In this document: positions 27,420 through 36,091 of the stretch, piece after piece | How positions within the stretch are numbered: position 1 is the stretch's first letter | Layout of the letters: every line of letters starts with the position of its first letter | DNA from: Pseudomonas sp. A-1 | GTDB lineage: Bacteria; Pseudomonadota; Gammaproteobacteria; Pseudomonadales; Pseudomonadaceae | Direction: 5' to 3' | DNA length: 64,000 nt | NCBI RefSeq assembly: GCF_004801855.1 | Contig: NZ_SSTC01000005.1 | Coordinates: forward strand, 32,864 to 96,863 | Translations under genes and position numbers: made by a program | The notes under the pieces: generated by a model | The model's database searches: none | What the model was told of the DNA's origin: nothing | The model's input: only the letters and a program-made list of their open reading frames with translations

Positions 27420-28213
27420 GCAGCGCTCCTCCCGGAGAATTTCACCCGGCAGCTACCGAGGCCGCCGACCGTGCACACCAGTTCGTCGCCATCGACGACC
27501 GGCACCAGCGCCGATTGCGAACCGGAGAGGATCACCTCGCCGGCCTTGAACGGGATGCCCAGCTCGCCGAGGGTGTTGGCCAGCCAGGCCACCGCGTTGG
27601 CCGGCGAGCCCTGCACCGCGGCGCCGACGCCGGTGGAGAACAGCTCGCCGTTCTTCTCCAGCACCATGCCGGCCAGGGTCAGGTCCAGCTTGCGCGGGTC
27701 GCCCTTGGTCTTGCCCAGCACGTACACGCCGCAGGAGGCGTTGTCGGCCACGGTGTCCTGGATCTTGATCTGCCAGTTGGTGATGCGCGAATCGACGATC
27801 TCGAAGCACGGCAGCACGTAGTCGGTGGCGCGGATCACGTCCATCGCGGTGATGCCTGGCCCCTTGAGGTCGTGCTTGAGCACGAAGGCCAGCTCCGCCT
27901 CGGCCTTGGGCTGGATCAGCGCGCCGAGGTCGATGGTGTCGCCCTCCTGGTAGACCATGCCCGAGGTGAGGATGCCGAAGTCCGGCTGGTAGACGCCGAG
28001 AAAATCCTGCACCGGCTTGCTGGTGGCGCCGATCTTCTTGCCGACCACCGTCTCGCCGGCCTGCAGACGCCGCGCGACGAAGCGCTGCTGGATGCGGTAG
28101 GCGTCCTCGATGGTGATGTCCGGCTCGCGGCTCAGCAGCGGCGGCACCGCACGGCGGGCGACGAAGGCCTCGTACAGCTCGTCGCCGTATTGCTCGATCT
28201 TGTTGTTGTCCAT
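27416..28213 (-). CDS. lapE: 2-oxopent-4-enoate (2-hydroxypentadienoate) hydratase
   Basis: The 265-residue enzyme starts MDNNKIEQYGDELYEAF at 28213. It has VVGKKIGATSKPVQDFLGV, PKAEAELAFVLKHDLKG (metal Glu pair) and PCFEIVDSRI, the same fold as LapH. It hydrates the dienoate to 4-hydroxy-2-oxovalerate-type products. A REP element and a partial third arm (28224-28245) separate it from lapC. Confidence 0.94.
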   Translation of the reverse strand: MDNNKIEQYGDELYEAFVARRAVPPLLSREPDITIEDAYRIQQRFVARRLQAGETVVGKKIGATSKPVQDFLGVYQPDFGILTSGMVYQEGDTIDLGALIQPKAEAELAFVLKHDLKGPGITAMDVIRATDYVLPCFEIVDSRITNWQIKIQDTVADNASCGVYVLGKTKGDPRKLDLTLAGMVLEKNGELFSTGVGAAVQGSPANAVAWLANTLGELGIPFKAGEVILSGSQSALVPVVDGDELVCTVGGLGSCRVKFSGRSAA

Positions 28214-28262
28214 GTCTCTGTCCCGTGGGGGCGAATACATTCGAATGTCCGGGCCAGCTCAT

Positions 28263-28319
28263 GTAGGGGCGAATTCATTCGCCTTTACCCGATCTCTTGG
28301 CGAATGAATTCGCCCCTAC
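28263..28319. repeat. REP-like palindrome, copy 2
   Basis: The 21-nt arms are identical to those at 22740-22796, with a 15-nt loop of different sequence. A degenerate extra arm (GGGGGCGAATACATTCG) lies at 28226-28242. The element is between lapC and lapE and could form a strong mRNA hairpin. Confidence 0.85.
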
Positions 28320-28335
28320 AGGCCTGCGGCGCGGC

Positions 28336-29796
28336 TTACAGCTTCACGCAGACGTTGCGCGTCTCGGTGTAGAACTCCAGCGAGTGCACCCCGCCCTCGC
28401 GGCCGATGCCGGACTGCTTGGAGCCGCCGAACGGGGTGCGCAGGTCACGCAGGAACCAGCTGTTGATCCAGGTGATGCCCACCTCGACGCGCGCCGCCAT
28501 GCGGTGGGCGCGGGCCAGGTCGTTGGTCCAGATGGTGGTGGACAGGCCGTAGACGTTGTCGTTGGCCAGCGCGACCACCTCGTTCTCGCTGTCGAACGGA
28601 CGGATGTGGCAGCACGGGCCGAAGATCTCCTCGCGCACCACCGCCGCGTCGTCGGACAGGCCGGTCCAGATGGTCGGCTGCACCCAGGCGCCCTCGGCCA
28701 GCTCGCCCAACATCTCCGGCACGCCGCCGCCGGTGACCACGGTGGCGCCCTCTTCCACCGCCTTGCGGTAGTAGGACAGCACCTTGTCGCGGTGCTCCTG
28801 GCTGATCAGCGGACCGTAGTTGGCGTTGTGATCGTCCGGACGGCCGAACTTGACGCCCTCGGCCTTGACCTTCAGCGCCTGCACGAAGCGCTCAAAGATC
28901 GGCCGCTCGACGTAGACGCGCTCGGTGCCCAGGCACACCTGCCCGGAGTTGAGGAAGGCGGAGCGGAAGATGCCGTCCACCGCCGCGTCGAAATCGGCGT
29001 CGGCGAACACGATGCCGGCGTTCTTGCCGCCCAGCTCGAAGGACACGTCGCGCATGCCTTCCGACGCGGCCTTCATGATCGCCGCACCGGTACGGGTCTC
29101 GCCGGTGAAGGTGATGGCGTTGACGCCCGGATGCTGGGTGAGGAACTCGCCGGCCGAATCCGGCCCGAAGCCGTGCACCACGTTGTAGACACCCTTGGGA
29201 ATGCCCACGGAATTCATCACCTCGCCGAGCAGCGCGGCGGTCTGCGGCGACTCCTCGGATGGCTTGACCACCACCGTATTGCCGCAGGCCAGCGCCGGGC
29301 CGACCTTCCAGGTCATCAGCATGAACGGCGCGTTCCACGGGCAGATCACCCCGATCACGCCCTTCGGTACGCGCATCGAATAGTTGAGCGCGCCGCGACC
29401 GTCCGGAGTGGCCATCTGGAAGGATTCGCTGGGCACGTTCTTGATCACGTCGGCGAACACCTTGAAGTTCGCCGCGCCGCGCGGAATGAACACGTGCTTC
29501 ATCACGTGCGAGGGCTGGCCGGTATCGGCCATCTCGGCCTCGACGAAGTCGTCGAAGCGGCGGGTGATCTCGTTGGCCACGCCGTACAGCAGCTCGACGC
29601 GCTGCTCGGTGCTCAGCCCGCCCCACTCGCCGTTGAGCGCGCCACGCGCGGCCTTGACCGCCGCATCCACCTCGCCGCGCCCGGCCTCGGCAATGGAGGC
29701 GATCACGCGATTGTCGAGGGGCGAACGCTTGTCGAAACGCTTGCCGCTGGCGGCGGCGACGTACTCGCCGGCGATGAAGTTCTCAATCTTGCGCAT
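28336..29796 (-). CDS. lapC: 2-hydroxymuconic semialdehyde dehydrogenase
   Basis: The 486-residue aldehyde dehydrogenase starts MRKIENFIAGEYV at ATG 29796 with GGAG 8 nt upstream (GTG 29802 is an alternative). It has PWNAPFMLMTWK, FELGGKNAG (catalytic Glu region) and the catalytic Cys in NSGQVCLGTERV. It oxidises the ring-cleavage semialdehyde with NAD+ to the 4-oxalocrotonate enol. It is the first gene of the lower-pathway unit and has its own LysR-type site upstream, because the upper lap genes end at a terminator 8.6 kb away. Confidence 0.95.
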   Translation of the reverse strand: MRKIENFIAGEYVAAASGKRFDKRSPLDNRVIASIAEAGRGEVDAAVKAARGALNGEWGGLSTEQRVELLYGVANEITRRFDDFVEAEMADTGQPSHVMKHVFIPRGAANFKVFADVIKNVPSESFQMATPDGRGALNYSMRVPKGVIGVICPWNAPFMLMTWKVGPALACGNTVVVKPSEESPQTAALLGEVMNSVGIPKGVYNVVHGFGPDSAGEFLTQHPGVNAITFTGETRTGAAIMKAASEGMRDVSFELGGKNAGIVFADADFDAAVDGIFRSAFLNSGQVCLGTERVYVERPIFERFVQALKVKAEGVKFGRPDDHNANYGPLISQEHRDKVLSYYRKAVEEGATVVTGGGVPEMLGELAEGAWVQPTIWTGLSDDAAVVREEIFGPCCHIRPFDSENEVVALANDNVYGLSTTIWTNDLARAHRMAARVEVGITWINSWFLRDLRTPFGGSKQSGIGREGGVHSLEFYTETRNVCVKL

Positions 29797-29903
29797 GGTC
29801 ACTCCGCGTTGTTGTTCTGGGGGTGGCCAGCCGTGCGACCGGGGTAGTGAGTCGGGGGCTGGGCCTTGGGAGTGAGCATAAGGAGGGGTGGCGATACCGG
29901 CTA

Positions 29904-29941
29904 ATACTTTGTTTCTTTGCTACTAATACCTTAAAGGTATC
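29904..29941 (-). promoter_or_regulatory. LysR-type operator upstream of lapC (site A)
   Basis: ATAC-N7-GTAT at 29926-29940 inside (A)ATACC-TTAAA-GGTATC, and an ATAC half-site starting at 29904, exactly 22 bp from the dyad start. The same layout occurs at 53867-53903 and 55716-55752. The dyad is distal and the half-site proximal to lapC, 108-145 bp before its start. ATAC-N7-GTAT is the known BenM/CatM recognition pattern. The rest of the AT-rich gap (29942-30140) shows no gene. Confidence 0.7.
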
Positions 29942-30140
29942 AGTATGGGCTTGTAACACGCTCAATAGACACGCGAGACCAAAGCATGTAAATAGACATA
30001 ATTAATAACTGAGAGGAAGCGGCATGAGCAAAGCTTAAAGCTTGCAAATAAATTAATAAACGGCACCACTATTGCCATTCAGGCAAAAAATTCCTCATAG
30101 GAAATAGCGAATTTTAATTAAAAGATAAAAACTAAAGCTT

Positions 30141-30177
30141 TAGCCGAAGAATCCATAACCTTCTGATTCTTCGGCTA
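30141..30177 (-). terminator. Intrinsic terminator of the GHKL ATPase gene
   Basis: A perfect 13-bp stem (TAGCCGAAGAATC / GATTCTTCGGCTA) with an 11-nt loop, 13 nt past the ATPase stop, followed on the minus strand by AAGCTTTAGTTTTTATC, a T-rich tract. Confidence 0.8.
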
Positions 30178-30190
30178 ATTCGTGAACCGG

Positions 30191-32155
30191 CTACTCGTAC
30201 TTGACCCGCTGTACCTCAGCAGTACCTTCTGCGTCGTTCAAGAAATCAATTAACTCACTAAGGATAATCAAGTCGCAAAACTTAGCGCCAGATTCCAGAT
30301 CTACAAGTACATGTGTAATGCCATGATATTGGCGCTGGTCTGCATTTTCGGGGAGCAAAAGCGAAATAACCCCATACTTTTCTCTATACAGATCACCTGT
30401 TTCCCAGGCCACGCACAAATCAATATCCTTGATGTTTTTGTCTTGGCTATCGAAGTCCTCGACAAGCCCGTCAAGTGAAAATTTATACTCCAAAATTCGA
30501 GGGGTTGTTATTTTCCCACTCAGAGCATTTGCTGTTTCCTCGGGAACACCAAGAGGATTCGAACCCTCGCCATAAATATAAAGATCAGGTGACAGATCGA
30601 ATGCTATCTTAAACAAGCCGTCATAGGTGAAGCGCTCGTTTGTTGACATCATGTTGAGCCCGCGAACCACGCCACCAGCAATTAGCTGATGAAATAGCGC
30701 TATAACATCCTGCTCGCGCGTAGGAATAGAAGTAATAGACACTCGCTCCACAGGCAAGAAGAAATGCTTACTCTCAAGCTTCAATGGTTGCTGAACTTCG
30801 TGAGCAAGCATCTCTTTCTTCCACTCATCAATGGCTAGCTCCCTGACGAGATCGGGCGAAGTACCAGTATTTGCCTTAAGCAAATACCTTACCTTAGAAA
30901 GGTGAGCATCAACAATATGTCTAGCCACGCTTTTTGCAAAATCAGTCAATTCTCGGTGAAAACCTTTTCGACCGAGATCAGGCGTATAGTTATCAAAGTG
31001 AATCAGGAAGTGAACTTGATGCTGTCGGCCGATATTACGAGCAAGAGGAACAAGCATGGTCTCCCCCTGCGGCATATTGTTTGCCGCTAACTGTATGCCA
31101 CTAGAAAGAACTTTGGATCTCAATTTAAGAGCATCATTGAATTGAGTCCATAACTTGGCAGTATAACCGAACTCCACGCTAACTGTTGGAGTGTAGCGAT
31201 CAATGATATCCCTCTCTTCTTCATCTAAAAGATTGGAAAGCAGCGCCTTGAGCTGGCTAGAGCTCCAGCTCTCATGAATAAAATCAAGATTGCTATACTT
31301 GTCTGGCATTTTCCTGCCAGGGCCGTACTTGGCATATAGCGCATCTTGAGCTTTAAGCAGCTCATTATACGATGCCTTTTTTGAGGCACTTTCATGGAGC
31401 CATGGATACTTTGTTCCAATCTGCTCCACAGTGGTTTCTGTACCTTTTGAAATCACGGCAATTTTTACGCAGACAGAGGAGTCCGGCTTTACGGAACCCA
31501 AGCCTGTCTTGATATATAAAATCTTCTGCCAAGTGGCCGCGGTAGTGGCTTGCAACCAACTTAATTGTTTTGGATGCGTAGACCCGTCAAAGCGCACCGT
31601 GATAGAAACACCTCTATCAAAGTTAACAAAATCCCCATCTGCAAGGGCCGAGCTGTCTGGCGACACCTTGGGGTTCGACCCGGCCGACTCCTCCTTAAGC
31701 CAGTTACGTGCATTTATAATTCGACCAGAAGCTTCAAATCCGGGAATTTTTGTAGTCACACGCATATAGTTGAAACCATAGGCAACATAGGTGGCACCAA
31801 CCCCTTTGTGTCCACGCGTATTTCCAGATTTGAAAGAAAAATTCGGGGCAAGAAACTGCTCAAACTGCTCCTTGTCCAGGCCAATTCCGTTATCGCTCAC
31901 CGTAAGCGAATTCTCATCAAGATCCAATCGGATATTAATCCGAGGCGCATAGTCCTTAGCCGCCCCGGCAGAAACCTCGAAATTGGCACGAGCCTCAACG
32001 GCATCTAGAGCATTCTGGATAAGCTCACAGAATGGATCATACCAACCAACATAAGAGCTCAGAATGTTATTAATTTCGCGCCGCAATGCGCCGAAAGCGG
32101 CATCACTGACTTTGGTATTCTTGAATTCCAATGGATCAAATGGCGAGAAGCTCAT
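30191..32155 (-). CDS. GHKL (HSP90/MORC-like) ATPase of unknown function
   Basis: The 654-residue protein has an N-terminal GHKL ATPase domain: N-box ELIQNALDAV (Glu44, Asn48), G1 box DNGIGL (88-93) and glycine-rich lid RGHKGVGATYVAYGF (114-128). The remaining 450 residues are not recognised; a helical region around 270-330 and a mixed C-terminal part ending VQRVKYE are seen. The gene is strikingly AT-rich, uses A/T-ending codons unlike its neighbours, stands alone with its own terminator and splits the lap cluster, so it was acquired. Similar stand-alone GHKL ATPases occur in defence islands, but here a defence role is only a hypothesis. Confidence 0.75.
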   Translation of the reverse strand: MSFSPFDPLEFKNTKVSDAAFGALRREINNILSSYVGWYDPFCELIQNALDAVEARANFEVSAGAAKDYAPRINIRLDLDENSLTVSDNGIGLDKEQFEQFLAPNFSFKSGNTRGHKGVGATYVAYGFNYMRVTTKIPGFEASGRIINARNWLKEESAGSNPKVSPDSSALADGDFVNFDRGVSITVRFDGSTHPKQLSWLQATTAATWQKILYIKTGLGSVKPDSSVCVKIAVISKGTETTVEQIGTKYPWLHESASKKASYNELLKAQDALYAKYGPGRKMPDKYSNLDFIHESWSSSQLKALLSNLLDEEERDIIDRYTPTVSVEFGYTAKLWTQFNDALKLRSKVLSSGIQLAANNMPQGETMLVPLARNIGRQHQVHFLIHFDNYTPDLGRKGFHRELTDFAKSVARHIVDAHLSKVRYLLKANTGTSPDLVRELAIDEWKKEMLAHEVQQPLKLESKHFFLPVERVSITSIPTREQDVIALFHQLIAGGVVRGLNMMSTNERFTYDGLFKIAFDLSPDLYIYGEGSNPLGVPEETANALSGKITTPRILEYKFSLDGLVEDFDSQDKNIKDIDLCVAWETGDLYREKYGVISLLLPENADQRQYHGITHVLVDLESGAKFCDLIILSELIDFLNDAEGTAEVQRVKYE

Positions 32156-32400
32156 GGCATACGTCCTATATGCAGTGATTTTTCACAATGATAACCTATA
32201 GAACCTACCACACGAAACGTTCAAGCCGAAAAAGGGCAGATTTTATTTTCGCACTTGCTCCTGATTACACGGCATGAGGCTCAGCTCCAAGGAGTCACCC
32301 TCCCGCTGAGCACAGCACAATGGGACTATCATTGTCTTATCTGGCTACTGTGCTGGCATGCCTATGTCGCAGCACCCTAAACATCGGGGGAAGATCCACG

Positions 32401-32970
32401 ATGGGGAGCACAAGCCTTCACCCCAGCGGTACCAGAGAGTCGCAGCCCGACCCGAAGCTGACCTCAGCGACCAAGAATCAAGCCCCCGGCGCTGTGCCGC
32501 GTCACGAGTACCGCGCAGTCGCCCTGTTCATTGGCGGCGCCGGCGACAAGAAGTCCTACTACCTCGCCGGCCCCTACCGCAACATCGCCTACGCGCTGGA
32601 CGCCTTGGATCAGCGTATCGAGTAAGCCGGGTTGGCGAACGGCTACCAGTCGCTCTATCTGGGCTATCACGAGGTATGGAGCACATCCGCCATCGGCCGG
32701 CTGGTGGCTGCCGAGATCCACGACAAGACCACGCCCATCTATATCGTCGGCCACAGCCTCGGCGCCTGGAGCGGCGCGCATCTGTCGCAGCGGCTAACTG
32801 AGTGGGGCTATCGGGTGAAGATGCTGATGACCCTGGACCCGGTGGGTTCGGGGCTGCTGGTGCGTCTGGGCTCGCGGATTCCCTACCACCGCCTGGTGCC
32901 GCGTAACAGCTGCTGGATCAACGTGCGCGCCGAGCCGGGGCGGCCTCCACAACTGCTTGCTGTCGACTAG
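32401..32970 (+). pseudogene. Broken copy of the alpha/beta-hydrolase gene at 34487
   Basis: It reads in one frame with the intact gene from ATG 32401 (34490 in the intact copy) and shares long runs (VALFIGGAGDKKSYYLAGPYRN, IYIVGHSLGAWSGAHLSQRL). A TAA at 32623-32625 replaces a Glu codon after residue 74, and homology stops near 32943, where an unrelated tail ends the frame at 32970; about 60 C-terminal residues are missing. About 80 bp of upstream sequence are also similar to the region before 34487. Thus it is a decayed direct duplicate flanking the phosphodiesterase gene. Confidence 0.85.
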
Positions 32971-33064
32971 CGTTCATTCATCAGCAACGCGACCACGAAC
33001 CCAGCTTGAGCGATGCGCGCCAACGATCGGTTGCGGGCCTCAACAACGCCAGGTGAGGTGAGAG

Positions 33065-34273
33065 ATGACCCGGCTCGCAACACAACAGGTCACGCTGGCC
33101 CTGGCGGCCACACTGGCACAGGCACTGGCACTGGCACTGGCACTGGCACTGGCCGGCTGCGCTGGTGGTGGTCGCGGCGCGGTTGTGAAATACCCGACGC
33201 TCGACGGCGCCAAGCCCCTGATCATCGGCCACCGCGGCGCTCCCGGTTACCGGCCGGATCACACCCTGGAAAGCTACCGGAAGGCCATCGAACTGGGCGC
33301 CGACTTCATCGAGCCCGACCTGGTGGCGACCAGGGACGGCGTACTGGTGGCGCGGCATGAACCGAACATCACCGAGACCACCGACGTGAAGTCGCGGCCC
33401 GAGTTCGCCAGCCGCAAGACGCTGAAGACGGTCGATGGCTTGGAGCAGGAAGGCTGGTTCGTCACCGACTTCACCCTTGCCGAACTCAAGACCCTGCGCG
33501 CCATCCAGCCCTTCACCGACCGAAATCAGTCGTTCAACGGCCAGTTCTCGATTCCCACCTTCGACGAGGTGCTGGACCTCGCCCGCAGCGAGAGCGCGCG
33601 CTTGGGGCGCAGCATCGGCGTGTACCCCGAGACCAAGCACCCGACCTGGCATGCCAGCCAGGGGCTCAGACTCGAGGACCGCCTGCTCGCCACCCTCGCC
33701 CGCTATGGTTACACCAGCAGGACCTCGCCGGTGATCCTGCAGTCCTTCGAGGTGGGCAACCTCAAGTACCTGCGCGGCAAGACGCAGCTGCGCCTGGTGC
33801 AGCTGGTGGATGCCGACGACGTCAACGCCGATGGCAGCATGCGGCTGGACCCGCCATTCGACAGGCCCTACGACTTCACGGTGGCCGGCGACGCCCGCAC
33901 CTTCGCCAGCCTGCTGACGCCCGAGGGTCTCAAGGAGATCCGTACCTACGCCGACGGCATCGGCCCGTGGAAGCCTTATCTGGTGCCATCGCGGCTGCTG
34001 GACGCCAACAACGACGGCCAGCCGGACGATCTCAACGGCGACGGCCAGATCGACATACGTGATCGGGTGCTGCTGCCGGCCAGTGACGTAGTAAAGCACG
34101 CCCATGCCGCCGGTCTGTTCGTCCACGCCTACACCTTCCGCAGCGAGCCCAGGTGGCTGGACTCCGACTACCGGGGCGACCCCATGGCGGAATACCGGCT
34201 GTTCTACAGCCTGGGGGTGGACGGGGTGTTCAGCGAGTTTGCCGACCATGCCCGGGCCGCGCGCGACCGCTGA
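33065..34273 (+). CDS. Glycerophosphodiester phosphodiesterase lipoprotein (GlpQ-like)
   Basis: The 402-residue protein has a lipoprotein-like signal with an (ALA)L repeat ending LALAGC (Cys near residue 32), then the GDPD domain: [18 protein letters not shown] (catalytic His and Arg), [11 protein letters not shown] (metal Glu and Asp) and ARHEP (catalytic His). It hydrolyses glycerophosphodiesters to glycerol-3-phosphate in the periplasm. Two acidic Ca-binding-like loops ([20 protein letters not shown]) are inserted near residues 315-335. It is longer than E. coli GlpQ (358). It lies between the two hydrolase copies. Confidence 0.9.
   Translation: MTRLATQQVTLALAATLAQALALALALALAGCAGGGRGAVVKYPTLDGAKPLIIGHRGAPGYRPDHTLESYRKAIELGADFIEPDLVATRDGVLVARHEPNITETTDVKSRPEFASRKTLKTVDGLEQEGWFVTDFTLAELKTLRAIQPFTDRNQSFNGQFSIPTFDEVLDLARSESARLGRSIGVYPETKHPTWHASQGLRLEDRLLATLARYGYTSRTSPVILQSFEVGNLKYLRGKTQLRLVQLVDADDVNADGSMRLDPPFDRPYDFTVAGDARTFASLLTPEGLKEIRTYADGIGPWKPYLVPSRLLDANNDGQPDDLNGDGQIDIRDRVLLPASDVVKHAHAAGLFVHAYTFRSEPRWLDSDYRGDPMAEYRLFYSLGVDGVFSEFADHARAARDR
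33121..33150 (+). repeat. Hexanucleotide tandem repeat in a signal peptide
   Basis: Five copies of GGCACT in tandem encode alternating Leu and Ala in the hydrophobic core of the GDPD signal peptide. Changes in copy number keep the frame and would lengthen or shorten the core by two residues each. Confidence 0.8.
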
Positions 34274-34486
34274 TCCGCCTGCTGCAGCAGGTTGCCACCG
34301 CCCAAGGCGGCGCTCGTGGATCGGGGACCCGCGTCTTGACCTCACCAGCCCCAATACTGATGGCCACGGCTCTGTCCCACGTGCTCGCCGCTCCCTGAGC
34401 CTTGCCCGATGGGACTATCATGGACTGATCCGGCCGCTGCACTGCGCCACGCTGGGCGCGGGGCATGAAACGTCCGGGGAGGATCC

Positions 34487-35215
34487 ATGATGGGCAGCCC
34501 AAGCCTTGATCCCAGCGGAACCAGACAGTCGCGGACCGACCCGACGCTGACCTCTGCGGCCAAGGACCGAGGCCCCGGAGCTACTCTCCCTGAGCGCCGA
34601 GCGGTCGCACTGTTCATCGGCGGCGCCGGCGACAAGAAGTCCTATTATCTCGCCGGCCCCTACCGCAACATCGCCTACGCGCTGGACGCCTTCGACCAGC
34701 GCATCGAGGAGGTCGGGCAGCTGGACGGCTATCAGTCGCTCTACCTCGGCTATCACGAGGTATGGAGCGCGTCGGCCATCGGCCGGTTGCTGGCGGCCGA
34801 GGTGCATGACAAGAGCACGCCGATCTATATCGTCGGCCACAGCCTCGGTGCCTGGAGCGGCGCGCATCTGTCGCAGCGGCTCAGCGAATGGGGCTATCGA
34901 GTGGAGATGCTGGTGACCCTGGACCCGGTGGGTTCGGGACTGCTGGTGCGGCTGAGCTCGCGGATTCCCTACCACCGGCCGGCGCCGCGCAGCCACTGCT
35001 GGATCAACGTGCGTGCCGAGCCGGGGCGGTCGAACGCTTCGGACCTGGTGGCGCAGCTGGGGCGCAAGTGGCATGTCGCCGGCGAGCCGGACATCGACGA
35101 GGCAGTGGACACCAATCATGCCAATGCCTGGGCGCTGTTCTGCAATCCGCTGCACGATGGCCGCTCGGCCGCCGACCGCATGTTCGAGTCGATTGTCGGC
35201 CTGTTGTGCGGCTGA
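34487..35215 (+). CDS. Alpha/beta hydrolase, lipase-like (intact copy)
   Basis: The 242-residue product (M1 or M2 possible start; GGGGAGG site just before) has the lipase box GHSLGAWSG with the nucleophile Ser, preceded by IYIV, and TLDPVGSG with an Asp after the next strand. A candidate catalytic His is in DTNHANAW or PLHDG. No signal peptide is present. The unusual N-terminal GGAGDKKSYYLAGPYRNI is shared with the broken copy at 32401. The function and substrate are unknown; lipid or ester hydrolysis fits with the neighbouring GDPD. Confidence 0.75.
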   Translation: MMGSPSLDPSGTRQSRTDPTLTSAAKDRGPGATLPERRAVALFIGGAGDKKSYYLAGPYRNIAYALDAFDQRIEEVGQLDGYQSLYLGYHEVWSASAIGRLLAAEVHDKSTPIYIVGHSLGAWSGAHLSQRLSEWGYRVEMLVTLDPVGSGLLVRLSSRIPYHRPAPRSHCWINVRAEPGRSNASDLVAQLGRKWHVAGEPDIDEAVDTNHANAWALFCNPLHDGRSAADRMFESIVGLLCG

Positions 35216-35279
35216 TCGCGGCTATACGGTTCACCGGAAAAGCAATTCCCGGCTTCGAACGTGGCTCCACGCACACTTG

Positions 35280-35304
35280 TGCTAGGGAAAATATTTCCCT
35301 AGCA
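35280..35304. promoter_or_regulatory. Perfect palindrome before the DUF4160 gene
   Basis: TGCTAGGGAAA-ATA-TTTCCCTAGCA is a perfect 11-bp inverted repeat ending 8 nt before the ATG of the DUF4160 gene. Its position over the ribosome site or promoter suggests an autoregulatory operator, probably bound by the HTH-bearing DUF2442 product. Confidence 0.65.
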
Positions 35305-35312
35305 TCCAGACC

Positions 35313-35546
35313 ATGGCCATCGTACACAACGATCGCAACTGGAAGATCAAGATCTACCCGGACGACCACGCGCCGCCGCACTTCCATGTGCAGACGCCCG
35401 ACGGCGAGTCGCTGGTGGAGATCGACGGACTCAAGGTGCTCGGCAAAGGCGCCGAGCCCAAGGCCCTCAAGGCAGCCCTGGCGTGGGCGGCGCAGCATAC
35501 CGCTGAGCTGCAGCAGGTATGGGACGAGCAGAACCGGAGGAACTAG
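35313..35546 (+). CDS. DUF4160 protein
   Basis: The 77-residue protein has the family pattern WKIKIYPDDHAPPHFHV followed by GESLVEIDGLKVL and a helical C-terminus. DUF4160 genes are usually followed by DUF2442 genes and the pair has been suggested to behave like a toxin-antitoxin module; the activity is not established. The downstream gene begins 3 bp after its stop, and a perfect palindrome lies just upstream. Confidence 0.85.
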   Translation: MAIVHNDRNWKIKIYPDDHAPPHFHVQTPDGESLVEIDGLKVLGKGAEPKALKAALAWAAQHTAELQQVWDEQNRRN

Positions 35547-35549
35547 ACC

Positions 35550-36035
35550 ATGACCAGCAAAGTCCGCATCCACAGCGTGAAGCCCGTTGCCGGCCAGCAT
35601 GCACTGCAGGTCGAGTTCAGCAACGGCAAGCGCTACACCGTCCAGTTGGCCGAGCATATCCGCAGCTTCTCGGTGCTCAAGCCGCTGGAAGATCTGGAGC
35701 TGTTCCACATGGCTCAGGTCGGCGAATGGGGCTTCGATGTGACCTGGGGCGACGACCTCGAGCTGGCTGCCACCACCCTGCACCGCCTGGCGCTGGAGCA
35801 GGCCGGTGAGGTGATGCCGACCCAGGCCTTCAAGCGCTGGCTGGCCGCCAACCAGCTCTCGCTGAGCACGGCGGCCGTCGAGCTGGGTTTCAGCCGGCGC
35901 ACCATCACCGCCTACAGCAGCGGCGCGGCGCTGATCCCCAAGCATGTGGCTCTGGCCTGCAAGGGTTGGGAATACGAGCACAAGGCCATGGCTGCCAAAG
36001 GCGAAGGCAAGAAGGCACGTCACGCCGCCGGCTGA
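35550..36035 (+). CDS. DUF2442 protein with C-terminal helix-turn-helix
   Basis: The first ~85 residues are DUF2442 (VKPVAGQHALQVEFSNGKRYTVQL, EWGFDVTWGDDLELAATTLH). Residues about 100-140 (FKRWLAANQLSLSTAAVELGFSRRTITAYSSGAALIPKHVALACKGWE) form an XRE-like HTH. This suits an antitoxin/autorepressor for the DUF4160 partner that precedes it. It converges with hipA across a 56-bp gap that shows no clear terminator. At 161 residues it is longer than most DUF2442 proteins because of the HTH. Confidence 0.82.
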   Translation: MTSKVRIHSVKPVAGQHALQVEFSNGKRYTVQLAEHIRSFSVLKPLEDLELFHMAQVGEWGFDVTWGDDLELAATTLHRLALEQAGEVMPTQAFKRWLAANQLSLSTAAVELGFSRRTITAYSSGAALIPKHVALACKGWEYEHKAMAAKGEGKKARHAAG

Positions 36036-36091
36036 TGTCTGCGACCCCGAGTTCTGCTGCGGATCTGTTCATCGATGGCGCCGGTTCGGCG

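Noticed and set aside
28297..29847. Plus-strand open frame opposite lapC
   Set aside because: His/Gly/Ala-rich antisense translation over a well-conserved aldehyde dehydrogenase.
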